A stretch of DNA of 64,000 nucleotides from Clostridiales bacterium (GTDB lineage: Bacteria; Bacillota; Clostridia; Christensenellales; Pumilibacteraceae), in assembly GCA_022508445.1 (NCBI GenBank), contig JAFLVG010000001.1, positions 248,001 through 312,000 on the forward strand, in the 5' to 3' direction. Both the position numbers and the translations under genes were made by a program. The notes under the pieces are model-generated. The model saw only the letters and a program-made list of their open reading frames with translations. It did not search any database and was not told where the DNA came from. Positions 25,959 to 34,246 of the stretch are shown here, in pieces (the first letter of the stretch is position 1; each line of letters begins with the position of its first letter).

Positions 25959-28730
25959 TTACGCTACCGTGACGGAGCACGTTTTGCCTGCAACCGTACC
26001 CGACCAGAACGCTTTGGCGCCTGCCGGTTTGGATGACGTCGCGCCGCTTCCGGCAACGATAGTTACGGTCAAGCTTCCGTTGCCGCCTGTAACCGTATAC
26101 GTGATTTTGTTGCCGCTTCCACTACCGGAGATATTGGTCGCTTTGCCGAGCTGATATTGCTTGCGAAGCGCACCGAGCGTTTGCACCCATTCTATCAAGC
26201 TTCCGCTCTGGAACGAGTAATGTCCGTTAGAGATACCCGTCGTCAACTCCTCGACGCTCTTGACGGAGCTCGTCGCGTTGATGCCTGTAAGCTCGGCTTT
26301 GAGCGTTTCGTAGCCTATTTCGTAGGACGCGTTACCGTTCGCCTTCCACTTCATGGGCTGACGGTAAACTCTGTCCTCATGCGGATCGCTGAGCAACGAG
26401 TCGGTGCTGCCGTTATTATTGATAGTGTAGTCCATAACGCCTTCCATGCCGAGCTCGTCTCCGTAGTAAATCCATGTTACGCCGGGAAGAGTCATAAGGA
26501 AGCCGTAGTACATATAGAGCAAATTCTCGGAATCATTAATAAGATCGGTACCCTGAATTCTGCCGTAAGTATCCTTCTCGGCGCCGTCCGTTCCCGAAAG
26601 CGCCATGCGGTTTCTTGCACGCGGAAGGTCGTGGTTGGACGTGAACTGTCCGCCGATGAAGTTGGGATTGACTTTCCTAAATTCGGTATAGCCTCTCATG
26701 TAGGCCTCGTTGCCGAACACTGCGCCCATCCAATTTTCATCGGTTTTACTGCCTCCGTTAAGGTTGTTAATGCCGCGAATCGTAGCAAAGCTACGGCTTG
26801 CAAAATAGGTGTTGAATTCGAACTGCGAATCGATGCCGGCATAATACGGGGCAGTACGCGCATTATAGCCGTCGAGATTTTCGCCTACTACGAACGCATT
26901 GGGATGCATTGTTTTGAGGCGGTAGTTGAACTCGCGGTAGAAGTGTACGTTGCGCTTTTGATCGTGCGAATAAAGTCCGTCGTCGATAACCGCGCTGCCC
27001 GGTTGCGTACCTTTGCTACCCGACAAAGTTTTGCCGACCGGAACAATCTCGTTTTCCATGTAGATGTGCTTTACGGCGTCAAGACGGAAGCCGTCCAAGC
27101 CGAAGGACATCCAATAATCGCAAACTTCGAGAACGGCGTCGCGGACGGGCTGATAGTCGTAGTTGAGCTCCGGCATGTCGGAGGAGAACGACGAATAGAA
27201 GTAGTATCCGTAAGGATCGCCGTACCACTGGTCCTTTTCGCACTCGTGCTTGTCTGCCTTCTTGGACGCGGGAGTGCAGTCGTGAAGGTTGTTGTACGTT
27301 TCTTCGTTAATCCAGTTGTAGAACTGGCGGTAATCGATTTCGTTTTCCTCACCCTTGTTTTCCACAACGAGCTGTTGAGATTTGCCGAACCAAGGGTTGC
27401 TCTTGGAGGTGTGATTGAGAACGAAGTCCATAACGATCTTCATTCCTCTCTGGTGAACCTTGTACACGAGCTCGCGGTAGTCCGCAATCGTGCCGAAACG
27501 CGAATCGACAGAGAAGTAATCCTTAATGTCGTATCCGTGATAGTTGGTCGAATCCTGGAAAGGAGTGAGCCAAAGTATGTCTACGTTAAGGCTTTCGAGA
27601 TAATCAAGCTTGTTGATGATTCCGCGAATATCGCCGAAGTTGTCGCCGTCGCTGTCCGCAAACGAGCCGATAAAGATTTGATATCCGGTGCTCGAATCGA
27701 AGTTCTGCACGCGGCTGCCCCAAGTCGGGTACTGCGAGCTGTTATCGGAAGCACTGTCGAGCATGCCCGGGCCGTCTTTTCTCGTCACCGCCGAACCTTC
27801 GGGGATATCCTTATACGGATTGTTTAAAACTTCCGAAGTGAAGGTTGCTTTGCCTGCACTGCCTTCGCTGATAAACCAGTGATAGCCGACGCTCGGACGG
27901 TATGCCTCGCCGAGCGGCACTGTTCTGTCGCCCTGATCGCCTATCCAATGACCGCCGTTGGTACGCGACGAAATCATGTGAAGAAGAACGCCGAAGCTAC
28001 TGTCTTGATTGTTGTACTTCGAGTAGTCAATCGAGATAGCGGGATCGGGTGTAGCGCCCAAACCGCCGTTTGCCTTGCTGTTCCAACCGCAGTCGTTGTA
28101 TGTCTTTGTGAGATCGATGTCGTAAACGGCGCCGCTCGCGTCGACGAACGCCGCATTAAACAGTCTGCCGTTGGCGTTACCTACCGGCCAGCCCCAAAGT
28201 CCCCAGTTGCCGTATGCGGTTGAAGAAATTGCACCGTTATATGTAGGAGCGGCGGAAGAGTTCTTGACATTACCTTCCTCACTCGCGTCGTGAGCGCGGC
28301 GCATATAGTGGACGTACAAGTGCCCTTCCTTCCAGCCGTTTGCAGGCGTGATAGACTTTTCGTATTCGGCAGCCTCTTCTTCTTGCTGCTGATTGGATTT
28401 CCACTTCGCCGTTACGGTCATGTCGCTCGTGACCGGTGTTGTCGTCGTGAACAACTTGCCTGCCGCAGTATACCATCCTTGGAACGTTTGACCGGCATAT
28501 GTACTGGGCACCGGCAATTTTGCGATGGTTCCGCCGGACTTGACGTCGATGGACTCCGGATGCACCGTCACACCTGCCGCCGCGGCATCCGTTCCGACGT
28601 AGAATACTACGGTGTACGTCTGACCGCCGCCGACGCCAGGACCGCCCGTCACGTCTTTGCTACACGCAAAAAGCGGCAGTGCCAAAACGAAACACAGCAC
28701 AAAACAAATTGCTTTTTTTAGCCTCATCAT
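25959..28730 (-). CDS. Secreted GH13 alpha-amylase/pullulanase-like lipoprotein (copy 1)
   Basis: 923 aa. Signal peptide with lipobox FAC (Cys23), an InlB-type repeat (about 38-112, FQGWYTAAGK...VTAKWK), then a pullulanase-associated starch-binding region (LYVHYMRRAHDA, WGLWGWPVG) and a GH13 barrel (about 345-800). Catalytic motifs: FVLNHTS, the nucleophile in DGFRLDAVKH, the acid/base glutamate in VVGENLDG and the transition-state stabiliser in TSNHD. It hydrolyses alpha-1,4 or alpha-1,6 bonds at the cell surface. ATG 28730 or the next ATG at 28727 fits the GGAGG site. First gene of a two-gene operon. Confidence 0.92.
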   Translation of the reverse strand: MMRLKKAICFVLCFVLALPLFACSKDVTGGPGVGGGQTYTVVFYVGTDAAAAGVTVHPESIDVKSGGTIAKLPVPSTYAGQTFQGWYTAAGKLFTTTTPVTSDMTVTAKWKSNQQQEEEAAEYEKSITPANGWKEGHLYVHYMRRAHDASEEGNVKNSSAAPTYNGAISSTAYGNWGLWGWPVGNANGRLFNAAFVDASGAVYDIDLTKTYNDCGWNSKANGGLGATPDPAISIDYSKYNNQDSSFGVLLHMISSRTNGGHWIGDQGDRTVPLGEAYRPSVGYHWFISEGSAGKATFTSEVLNNPYKDIPEGSAVTRKDGPGMLDSASDNSSQYPTWGSRVQNFDSSTGYQIFIGSFADSDGDNFGDIRGIINKLDYLESLNVDILWLTPFQDSTNYHGYDIKDYFSVDSRFGTIADYRELVYKVHQRGMKIVMDFVLNHTSKSNPWFGKSQQLVVENKGEENEIDYRQFYNWINEETYNNLHDCTPASKKADKHECEKDQWYGDPYGYYFYSSFSSDMPELNYDYQPVRDAVLEVCDYWMSFGLDGFRLDAVKHIYMENEIVPVGKTLSGSKGTQPGSAVIDDGLYSHDQKRNVHFYREFNYRLKTMHPNAFVVGENLDGYNARTAPYYAGIDSQFEFNTYFASRSFATIRGINNLNGGSKTDENWMGAVFGNEAYMRGYTEFRKVNPNFIGGQFTSNHDLPRARNRMALSGTDGAEKDTYGRIQGTDLINDSENLLYMYYGFLMTLPGVTWIYYGDELGMEGVMDYTINNNGSTDSLLSDPHEDRVYRQPMKWKANGNASYEIGYETLKAELTGINATSSVKSVEELTTGISNGHYSFQSGSLIEWVQTLGALRKQYQLGKATNISGSGSGNKITYTVTGGNGSLTVTIVAGSGATSSKPAGAKAFWSGTVAGKTCSVTVA

Positions 28731-28775
28731 TTTACCTCCGATTACTTTACGATTTGTATAATCGTTGCATTAGTT

Positions 28776-28804
28776 ATTATACACCCGACAAGAACACTTG
28801 TCAA
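28776..28804 (-). promoter_or_regulatory. Promoter of the copy-1 amylase operon
   Basis: TTGACA (28799-28804), 17 nt, TATAAT (28776-28781): full consensus on the minus strand. A palindrome overlaps it. Confidence 0.9.
28787..28802. promoter_or_regulatory. Palindrome overlapping the amylase -35 box (putative operator)
   Basis: GACAAG-AACA-CTTGTC, a perfect six-base inverted repeat with a four-base centre, covers most of the spacer and part of the -35. A repressor bound here would block polymerase. No regulator gene adjoins it. Confidence 0.55.
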
Positions 28805-28849
28805 TACTTTTCTCCATTTTTATGCAAAACGGTGAAAAATAAACAAAAT

Positions 28850-28889
28850 AATACGACGCATCAAAAAGGAGGAATCGATACGTCGTATT
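28850..28889 (-). terminator. Terminator of the copy-2 amylase
   Basis: AATACGACG (28850-28858) pairs with CGTCGTATT (28881-28889), continued by ATC/GAT. On the minus strand it is followed by a T-rich tail. Confidence 0.75.
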
Positions 28890-29032
28890 ACCAAAGGAAG
28901 AAAAAGATTGAAAAGATTAACTCTTCACGTTTACAATTATATTATACAATAGTGTTAGCCGTGTGTAAAAAACATGTAGATTACAAGAATAATTTTACTG
29001 CCGAAAAGCTACTGCTCTACCCCTATGTTTCA

Positions 29033-31621
29033 TCACTTGACGACTGTCGTGCCGTAAGCGCCGACAGAGTTGGTGCCGAACACGGGTGTTCCGCCGACGG
29101 TCTTTGTGTTCGACGAGAAGTTGTGGTACACGGTGAGCGTCTGCGTTCCGTTCGTGACCGAAATTTTGAGCATGCCGTCCTGCGTAGAGCAAGTGGCGGT
29201 GCCGCTCGTGAGCACGGGATAGTCGTTTCTGAGTTTTGTCAACTTAATGACGTAGTTCAACAGCGAATTATTGTCGGTAAGCTGATCGGCGACGCTGACC
29301 GTTGCCGAATTAAGATCCTTTTTGGAAATAGCGTTATGGCACTCGTACTGCCAATTGCTCGTCCACTTCATGGACTGGCGGTAGTTATTATCACTGCCGC
29401 TCGGGCCTATCAGTCCGATTTCGTCGCCGTAGTATATCCATGACAGTCCGGGCATCGTCATAAGTATCGCAAAGTACAGCTTGGACTGCTCGGTTGAAAG
29501 TTTGCTTGAAAGGCGCGGAATGTCGTGGTTGGAGCTTATCATGGAATTGATAGGTCTGTCTTTTCGGTATTGCGCGTACATGCTCGCATTGCTGTTGAGC
29601 GTGCTTGCCGCTTCGCTCACATTGCCCGACTTGATCCTGTCGGACATATTATAATATGTATTGAAATCGAACAGCGAGTCCATGCCGGCATAGAACGGCG
29701 CCACGTTGGACGCATTGCCGTCGAGCTGTTCGCCGAGCAGGTAGCAGTGCGGATACTTCTTTTTGAGCGTGTAATTGAACTCTTTAAAGAATTCGACGTT
29801 CTTGTCGAGGTTGTACTGCCAACCGCTGTCGCCGACAATGCGATCGCTACCGGCGTTTTCGCTCTCGTCGTTCATGAACACGTGCTTGATAGCGTCCATG
29901 CGGAAGCCGTCAAGTCCGTAGTTCATCCAGTACGCCGCAACGTCGGCCATTGCCCTGCGCACCGCCTTGCAGTCGTAGTTGAGCTCGGGCATATTGCTGC
30001 CGAACGACGAATAGAAGTACCAGCCGTTGCCGCCGTCGTACTTGCGGTTTCCGCTGCTTTGACTCCATCTGTAAAAATCGCGGTACTTGACTTCGGCGGT
30101 CGTTCCGTCCTGATACGTGACCGTTTCGACTACGCCTTTTTTGGATTTTATGAACCATTCATTATTGGGCGAGGTGTGATTGACGACCAAGTCCATGATT
30201 ATCTTCATGCCTTTTTTGTGCGCCTTGAACACGAGCTCGCGATAATCGGCGTTGGTGCCGAACTTCTCGTCTATGCAGTAATAATCGAAGCAGTCGTATC
30301 CGTGATAAGAATTGCTGCTCTGCACGGGCGTGAGCCAAAGCACGTCCACGTTAAGACTTTCGAGATAATCGAGCTTCTGAATGATTCCGCGGATATCACC
30401 CACGCCGTCGCCGTCGCTGTCGCAGAACGACGCGACGAATATCTGATACCCTACGCCTGCCTCGTCCCAGCCGCTAACCGTAGACGCGACCGGAAGAGCC
30501 GCCGCCTCCGAGCGCACAACATCGCCCTTGCTCGCGCGCAAGGGTTCGGTTTTTACGTCGTCGTTTACCACATCGTCCACGAAATACGCCGTGCCGTTTC
30601 CGGTATTGCCCTCGCGAACATACCAGTGATAGCTGCCCCCCACTTTTTGTGCGTTCGACGGAACGACTGAACAGTCGCCGCCGTCGGATACGCCCCATTT
30701 ATTGTTCTCGTCTATTATACCCGGCTTGAAGTTGACCGCCGTCGAGGCAGAAGAAATGCTTATTTTATAAACCGCGCCCGATTTATCTTTCGTGATCGGG
30801 GTGTAGCGCGTGCCGCTTCCCGTGCCCCATACCCACAAGCACCAGCCGTCGTAATCGCCTGCCGAGCGCAAATAGTGGATATAAAGAGTATTGTTATCGG
30901 TCATCGTAGGAGTATATTGCGTTCCGCTGCTGCCGATTGTCCAGCGCGCAAACAGCGTTGTGTTTTGAGAAACGGTATTCGAGTTGAAATTCCACGCGGT
31001 GCTTCCGCTATCCTCGGCATACCAACCGGAAAGCGTGTAACCCTTGCGCGTAATTTGCGGAGCGGTCACCTTGCTTCCGCTGTTTACCGTTTGCGCGGGC
31101 GGATTGGAAAGCCCGCTCTTTCTCGCGTCCAAACCGACGTTGAACGTTACGGTAACTTTTCCGTCGTTGTTTCCGCCCCCGTTATCGCCGCCTTCGCCGT
31201 TGCCGCCGCCCTCGTTGTTGCCGCCGCCCCCGTTATCGCCGCCTTCGCCGTTGCCGCCACTCTCATTGCCGCCACTCTCGCTCTTTTTTACCCATTTGGC
31301 GTAAAGCACGGTAGGACCTTCCACAGTAGAGGTGTCAAAGTTCCACTTCTTCCCCGAATCGAATTGCGGACTTGTGTACCAGCCTTCCAAGACCATGCCG
31401 CCGTTCGAGGGATCGGGCGGACGCTTAACCTTGCCGCCTGCCGGCACTCTCTGCGTCGGTATTGATTCGGCGCAGTTTGTTATGAACGCCACCGAGTACG
31501 TTTCGCCTACTTCGGGCGTTTTCGAATCGCCGCAAGCGAAGAGCAAAAAGCTCGACGCAAATACCATTGCGAGCAAAACGCACAGTATTGAAAAACGTCT
31601 TTTAACAACAAGTTTATTCAT
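29033..31621 (-). CDS. Secreted GH13 alpha-amylase-like lipoprotein (copy 2)
   Basis: 862 aa. Signal peptide and lipobox FAC (Cys30). Two InlB-type repeats (EGWYTSPQFDSGKKWNF...YAKWV and SGWYAEDSGSTAWNF...FARW) flank a flexible linker of about 35 residues built from GGNGEGGDNGGG units. A starch-binding region (LYIHYLRSAGDYDGWCLWVWG) and the GH13 domain follow, with LVVNHTS, DGFRMDAIKH, LLGEQLDG and SSNHD. It shares domain order with the downstream amylase but has its own promoter and terminator, consistent with an old duplication. Confidence 0.92.
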   Translation of the reverse strand: MNKLVVKRRFSILCVLLAMVFASSFLLFACGDSKTPEVGETYSVAFITNCAESIPTQRVPAGGKVKRPPDPSNGGMVLEGWYTSPQFDSGKKWNFDTSTVEGPTVLYAKWVKKSESGGNESGGNGEGGDNGGGGNNEGGGNGEGGDNGGGNNDGKVTVTFNVGLDARKSGLSNPPAQTVNSGSKVTAPQITRKGYTLSGWYAEDSGSTAWNFNSNTVSQNTTLFARWTIGSSGTQYTPTMTDNNTLYIHYLRSAGDYDGWCLWVWGTGSGTRYTPITKDKSGAVYKISISSASTAVNFKPGIIDENNKWGVSDGGDCSVVPSNAQKVGGSYHWYVREGNTGNGTAYFVDDVVNDDVKTEPLRASKGDVVRSEAAALPVASTVSGWDEAGVGYQIFVASFCDSDGDGVGDIRGIIQKLDYLESLNVDVLWLTPVQSSNSYHGYDCFDYYCIDEKFGTNADYRELVFKAHKKGMKIIMDLVVNHTSPNNEWFIKSKKGVVETVTYQDGTTAEVKYRDFYRWSQSSGNRKYDGGNGWYFYSSFGSNMPELNYDCKAVRRAMADVAAYWMNYGLDGFRMDAIKHVFMNDESENAGSDRIVGDSGWQYNLDKNVEFFKEFNYTLKKKYPHCYLLGEQLDGNASNVAPFYAGMDSLFDFNTYYNMSDRIKSGNVSEAASTLNSNASMYAQYRKDRPINSMISSNHDIPRLSSKLSTEQSKLYFAILMTMPGLSWIYYGDEIGLIGPSGSDNNYRQSMKWTSNWQYECHNAISKKDLNSATVSVADQLTDNNSLLNYVIKLTKLRNDYPVLTSGTATCSTQDGMLKISVTNGTQTLTVYHNFSSNTKTVGGTPVFGTNSVGAYGTTVVK

Positions 31622-31657
31622 TGAAATTTCACCCTTTCGATATTTCTATGCTATCTA

Positions 31658-31686
31658 ATAATACATTGTAGTCCGCGATTTGTCAA
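31658..31686 (-). promoter_or_regulatory. Promoter of the copy-2 amylase
   Basis: TTGACA (31681-31686), 17 nt, TATTAT (31658-31663). No counterpart of the copy-1 palindrome is seen. Confidence 0.82.
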
Positions 31687-31719
31687 GCAAGCGCGGTGGA
31701 TTTGCGACGTTTCACGCCG

Positions 31720-32439
31720 TTATTTCACAAGCAACGATCCGCCGCTCTTTATTTTGTATTCTTTCACCTTGCGCGCAAGATAAATGACGGGCGTATCGAG
31801 CAATGATGTGAATACGAATATCACGTAACCCGAGCCGAAAATGGAAAGCAAAGTCATGAAGTCATACGTGCCTGCGAATGCGAGAGTGGTGAACAAAAGC
31901 GTGTTGATAAGCTGACTGACAAGCGTCGATCCGTTGTTGCGCAGCCATAAATACTTTTTCTTGTCGCCGAACTTTCTCTCGGTAAAGCTCCACCATTTGT
32001 GATACAGCCACACGTCGAAAAACTGGCTTACGGCGTATACCGCGAGCGACGCGACCACAAGCCGCGGCGTTTGCGAAAACAGCTGATTTACCGCCGGCAT
32101 CGAAGCGTCCGCCTCGCTCGGATCGAACAGCATCCACAATTGCGACAGCGCGAGAAAGAACAACGTCGAAAATATGCCTATGTACACCGCTTTGTTCGCC
32201 GAGGCCTTGCTTTCGCATTCCGAAAGTATATCGGTGGCGAGGAAAGTGGCGGCAAACAACACGTTGCCGAGCGTTTGCTCCATGCCGAACGCTTTTATGA
32301 GAATGACGACCTCGACGTTGGCAAAAACGGTCGCAAGCGCGGATACGCAATAAATCCCGGCGCGGCCGAAGAACATGTAGGCCACAAGCACCGAGCCGAA
32401 TATGAGCAACACCGAAACTATAAGCAAAAGCTCGTTCAT
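31720..32439 (-). CDS. VUT-family queuosine precursor transporter (YhhQ-like)
   Basis: 239 aa, about six membrane helices. Matches the VUT_1/YhhQ family in ATFLATDILSECESKASANKAVYIG and YAVSQFFDVWLYHKWW. The E. coli member imports preQ0 and preQ1, and other members carry queuine. The ATG overlaps the stop of the upstream radical SAM gene (ATGA), so the two are translated together. The substrate here is probably queuine or another 7-deazaguanine, inferred from the partner gene. Confidence 0.85.
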   Translation of the reverse strand: MNELLLIVSVLLIFGSVLVAYMFFGRAGIYCVSALATVFANVEVVILIKAFGMEQTLGNVLFAATFLATDILSECESKASANKAVYIGIFSTLFFLALSQLWMLFDPSEADASMPAVNQLFSQTPRLVVASLAVYAVSQFFDVWLYHKWWSFTERKFGDKKKYLWLRNNGSTLVSQLINTLLFTTLAFAGTYDFMTLLSIFGSGYVIFVFTSLLDTPVIYLARKVKEYKIKSGGSLLVK

Positions 32440-33131
32440 GCACCCACCCCGAAATCCGTATTTTCAATAAGAATGTCCACGCGCGCGTCGTCCTTATATA
32501 TAGGATAAAGCTCGCGCATAAAAACATCGGTAACGCCGCGGTCGGGTTTAACCTCCGTACTGTTGTCGCACATGACGTTTATACAAATGCGTTCGAAATA
32601 TGTAAGCCCCAGCTCGATGTCGCGCTTCATCGACTGCGCCGTCTGTCCGCTTATCCCGAAAAGAAAATTTGCCTCGTCGAAATTTCGGCTTATAAGATCC
32701 GGATTGCGTTCGGGTATGCCTTTTTTCAAAACGTTTTCGCGAAAGTCGAAGTCGAAGGTTTCCAAACCGAGCTTCATTTTGAGCGTGAACGCTTCGAACT
32801 CTTTTCTTAACGCCGCGATTTTGTTTTCGTACATGTAGTGCGATTCGAAATGTATGACCTTTATGCCGCGCACTTCACATGTCGTCTTTATAAGCTCGAC
32901 CGTTTTTTTGTCGAGCTCGAACACCGAGCCGCTGTTTATCACTTCCAGCTCGCCGTACTTGCCCGTGACGTGCGATAATACTTCGCTGTTCAACGCGAAG
33001 TTTTCTTGTTCGTTTTTCGACATGTCGAGATGATAATCGCAGAACGTACACAGCTTGTATGCACAGCCCATGCCGCGAAGAAGTACAATCTCGCGCGGAC
33101 GCTTGTCCGTGATTTCGGAATATCTAACCAT
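32436..33131 (-). CDS. Radical SAM protein, candidate queuine-salvage enzyme (QueL-like)
   Basis: 231 aa. The cluster-binding motif is RGMGCAYKLCTFCDYH, where the cysteines are spaced C-x4-C-x2-C rather than the usual C-x3-C-x2-C. EVINSGSVFE and KLGLETFDFDFRENVLKKG are further radical SAM-like segments, and the protein is short for the superfamily. It overlaps a queuosine-precursor transporter, the arrangement known for QueL, the radical SAM lyase that releases queuine from queuosine 5'-phosphate in Clostridioides. Function is inferred from context; QueK was not found nearby. Its SD lies in the terminator hairpin of the leader. Confidence 0.7.
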   Translation of the reverse strand: MVRYSEITDKRPREIVLLRGMGCAYKLCTFCDYHLDMSKNEQENFALNSEVLSHVTGKYGELEVINSGSVFELDKKTVELIKTTCEVRGIKVIHFESHYMYENKIAALRKEFEAFTLKMKLGLETFDFDFRENVLKKGIPERNPDLISRNFDEANFLFGISGQTAQSMKRDIELGLTYFERICINVMCDNSTEVKPDRGVTDVFMRELYPIYKDDARVDILIENTDFGVGA

Positions 33132-33281
33132 AAAAAAACGCTCCGTGTGACATCACAAAACACACGGGCATTATTACGGGTTTTTCCGCAAGTATGTATT
33201 ACGGGAATTTTATATCCCTGTACTCCGTAGTTTTGATTCGCGGTTTTTCCGCAGGCAGGATGGTCACGAACTGCCTTTTAT
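33132..33281 (-). promoter_or_regulatory. Structured leader with terminator at the start codon (riboswitch candidate)
   Basis: About 150 nt of leader before the radical SAM/transporter pair. It holds hairpins GGCAG/CTGCC, GCGG-A5-CCGC and GGGA/TCCC, two copies of TGCGGAAAAACC and two of CCCGTAATA. It ends with CCGTGTG/CACACGG (33143-33167) followed by AGCG and seven T residues directly before the ATG at 33131. The GGAG ribosome site is in the 3' edge of that stem. This is the layout of a ligand-controlled attenuator. I could not match it to preQ1-I, -II or -III. Confidence 0.6.
33143..33167 (-). terminator. Attenuator hairpin abutting the radical SAM start codon
   Basis: Seven-pair stem, 11-base loop, T7 at 33132-33138, ATG at 33131. 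It would stop transcription just before the gene unless an alternative fold forms. Confidence 0.75.
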
Positions 33282-33287
33282 AGTACG

Positions 33288-33316
33288 ATTATAAACTCAC
33301 GCCGAACATTTGTCAA
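33288..33316 (-). promoter_or_regulatory. Promoter of the radical SAM/transporter operon
   Basis: TTGACA (33311-33316), 17 nt, TATAAT (33288-33293), full consensus, immediately after the luxS stop codon. No terminator separates it from luxS. Confidence 0.88.
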
Positions 33317-33317
33317 G

Positions 33318-33749
33318 CTAACTCAACAAGTTTAATATTTCAAGATATCTTATGAGCTCTTGCTTTGCGCCGTCGAGGTCGTGTTCGAGATAGTTGCCGC
33401 ACTCCTCTTTTTTGCTGCCGGGAACTTCGGTAAGCTCCGTTGCGACTTTTATGCAGGATTTGAGAAGCTCCGTCACCTGCTCGCGAGTCATATCGACGGT
33501 CAAAAGATAAAAGCCCGTCCTGCAACCCATCGGCCCGAAGTAGATTATCTTGTCCTTGTGAAAGGAATTGCGCAGTACGGTTGCGAGCATATGCTCGATA
33601 GAGTGCAGAGCCTTTTGCGAAATGAAATCGTCGGCGTTGGGTTTTTTAAACCGCAAATCCCAGGTTGTCACGCCGTGGGCATTGCCGCTCTCGTGCAATC
33701 CGACGTCGAGCTTATTGTGGTCTTTTTGAAACGACGGTATTTTCTCCAT
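33318..33749 (-). CDS. luxS: S-ribosylhomocysteine lyase
   Basis: 143 aa, slightly shorter than the usual 150-160. Cleaves S-ribosylhomocysteine to homocysteine and DPD, the precursor of autoinducer-2. Metal ligands are in HSIEHMLATVLRN and in KKEECGNYLEHDL; the catalytic cysteine is in GPMGCRTGFYL. It starts nine bases after the iscU stop, with AGGA overlapping that stop, and is the last gene of the nifS-iscU-luxS operon. Confidence 0.95.
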   Translation of the reverse strand: MEKIPSFQKDHNKLDVGLHESGNAHGVTTWDLRFKKPNADDFISQKALHSIEHMLATVLRNSFHKDKIIYFGPMGCRTGFYLLTVDMTREQVTELLKSCIKVATELTEVPGSKKEECGNYLEHDLDGAKQELIRYLEILNLLS

Positions 33750-33758
33750 GCTTGTGTC

Positions 33759-34202
33759 CTATTCATCAAAGTCGTGGCCGTGTTCGTCCTCGTCTGTCGG
33801 ATCCGGGAATTTCGATTTGTCGTAATCTATGCCGTGCTTATCGTAGTAGTCCTTGATTGCTGATCTTATCGCCTCTTCGGCAAGCACCGAGCAGTGCAAT
33901 TTGTGCGCAGGCAGGCCGTCGAGCGCTTCCGCGACAGCTTTGTTGGTAAGCTCCAACGCCTCGGATATAGGTTTGCCCTTTATCATCTCGGTTGCCATGG
34001 ACGAGCTTGCGATTGCGCTTCCGCAACCGAAGGTGTTGAACTTGACGTCGGTTATGATGTCGTTTTCCACCTTGATATAGATTTTCATGATGTCGCCGCA
34101 ACGCGCGTTGCCGACCTCGCCTATTCCGTCGGCGTCGTCGAGCTTGCCCACGTTGCGCGGATTTTTGAAGTGGTCCATAACCTTTTCGCTGTATAATGCC
34201 AT
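33759..34202 (-). CDS. iscU: Iron-sulfur cluster scaffold protein (IscU/NifU type)
   Basis: 147 aa. Starts MALYSEKVMDHFKNPRNVGKLDDADGIGEVGNARCGD, the IscU/NifU N-terminus. Three cysteines that hold the nascent cluster are in NARCGD, FGCGSAIASSSMATEMIKG and HKLHCSVLAEEA. It receives sulfur from the cysteine desulfurase encoded 44 nt upstream. The C-terminal DPTDEDEHGHDFDE tail is acidic and histidine-containing. Confidence 0.95.
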   Translation of the reverse strand: MALYSEKVMDHFKNPRNVGKLDDADGIGEVGNARCGDIMKIYIKVENDIITDVKFNTFGCGSAIASSSMATEMIKGKPISEALELTNKAVAEALDGLPAHKLHCSVLAEEAIRSAIKDYYDKHGIDYDKSKFPDPTDEDEHGHDFDE

Positions 34203-34246
34203 GATTTCTCCTTTATATTGCAGTTAGCCGGATTGCTTGTTGATTA

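Noticed and set aside
26157-27827. Long open frame (556 codons) on the plus strand opposite the first amylase
   Set aside because: It is a mirror of a strongly supported GH13 gene, with no family motif, ribosome site or promoter. Such frames arise from the codon bias of the real gene.
29525-30670. 381-codon plus-strand frame opposite the second amylase
   Set aside because: Antisense shadow with the same features as above; the minus strand holds all catalytic motifs.
33132-33281. Assignment of the leader to preQ1-I, preQ1-II or preQ1-III
   Set aside because: I could not find the conserved core of any class by eye. Left as an unassigned candidate rather than named.
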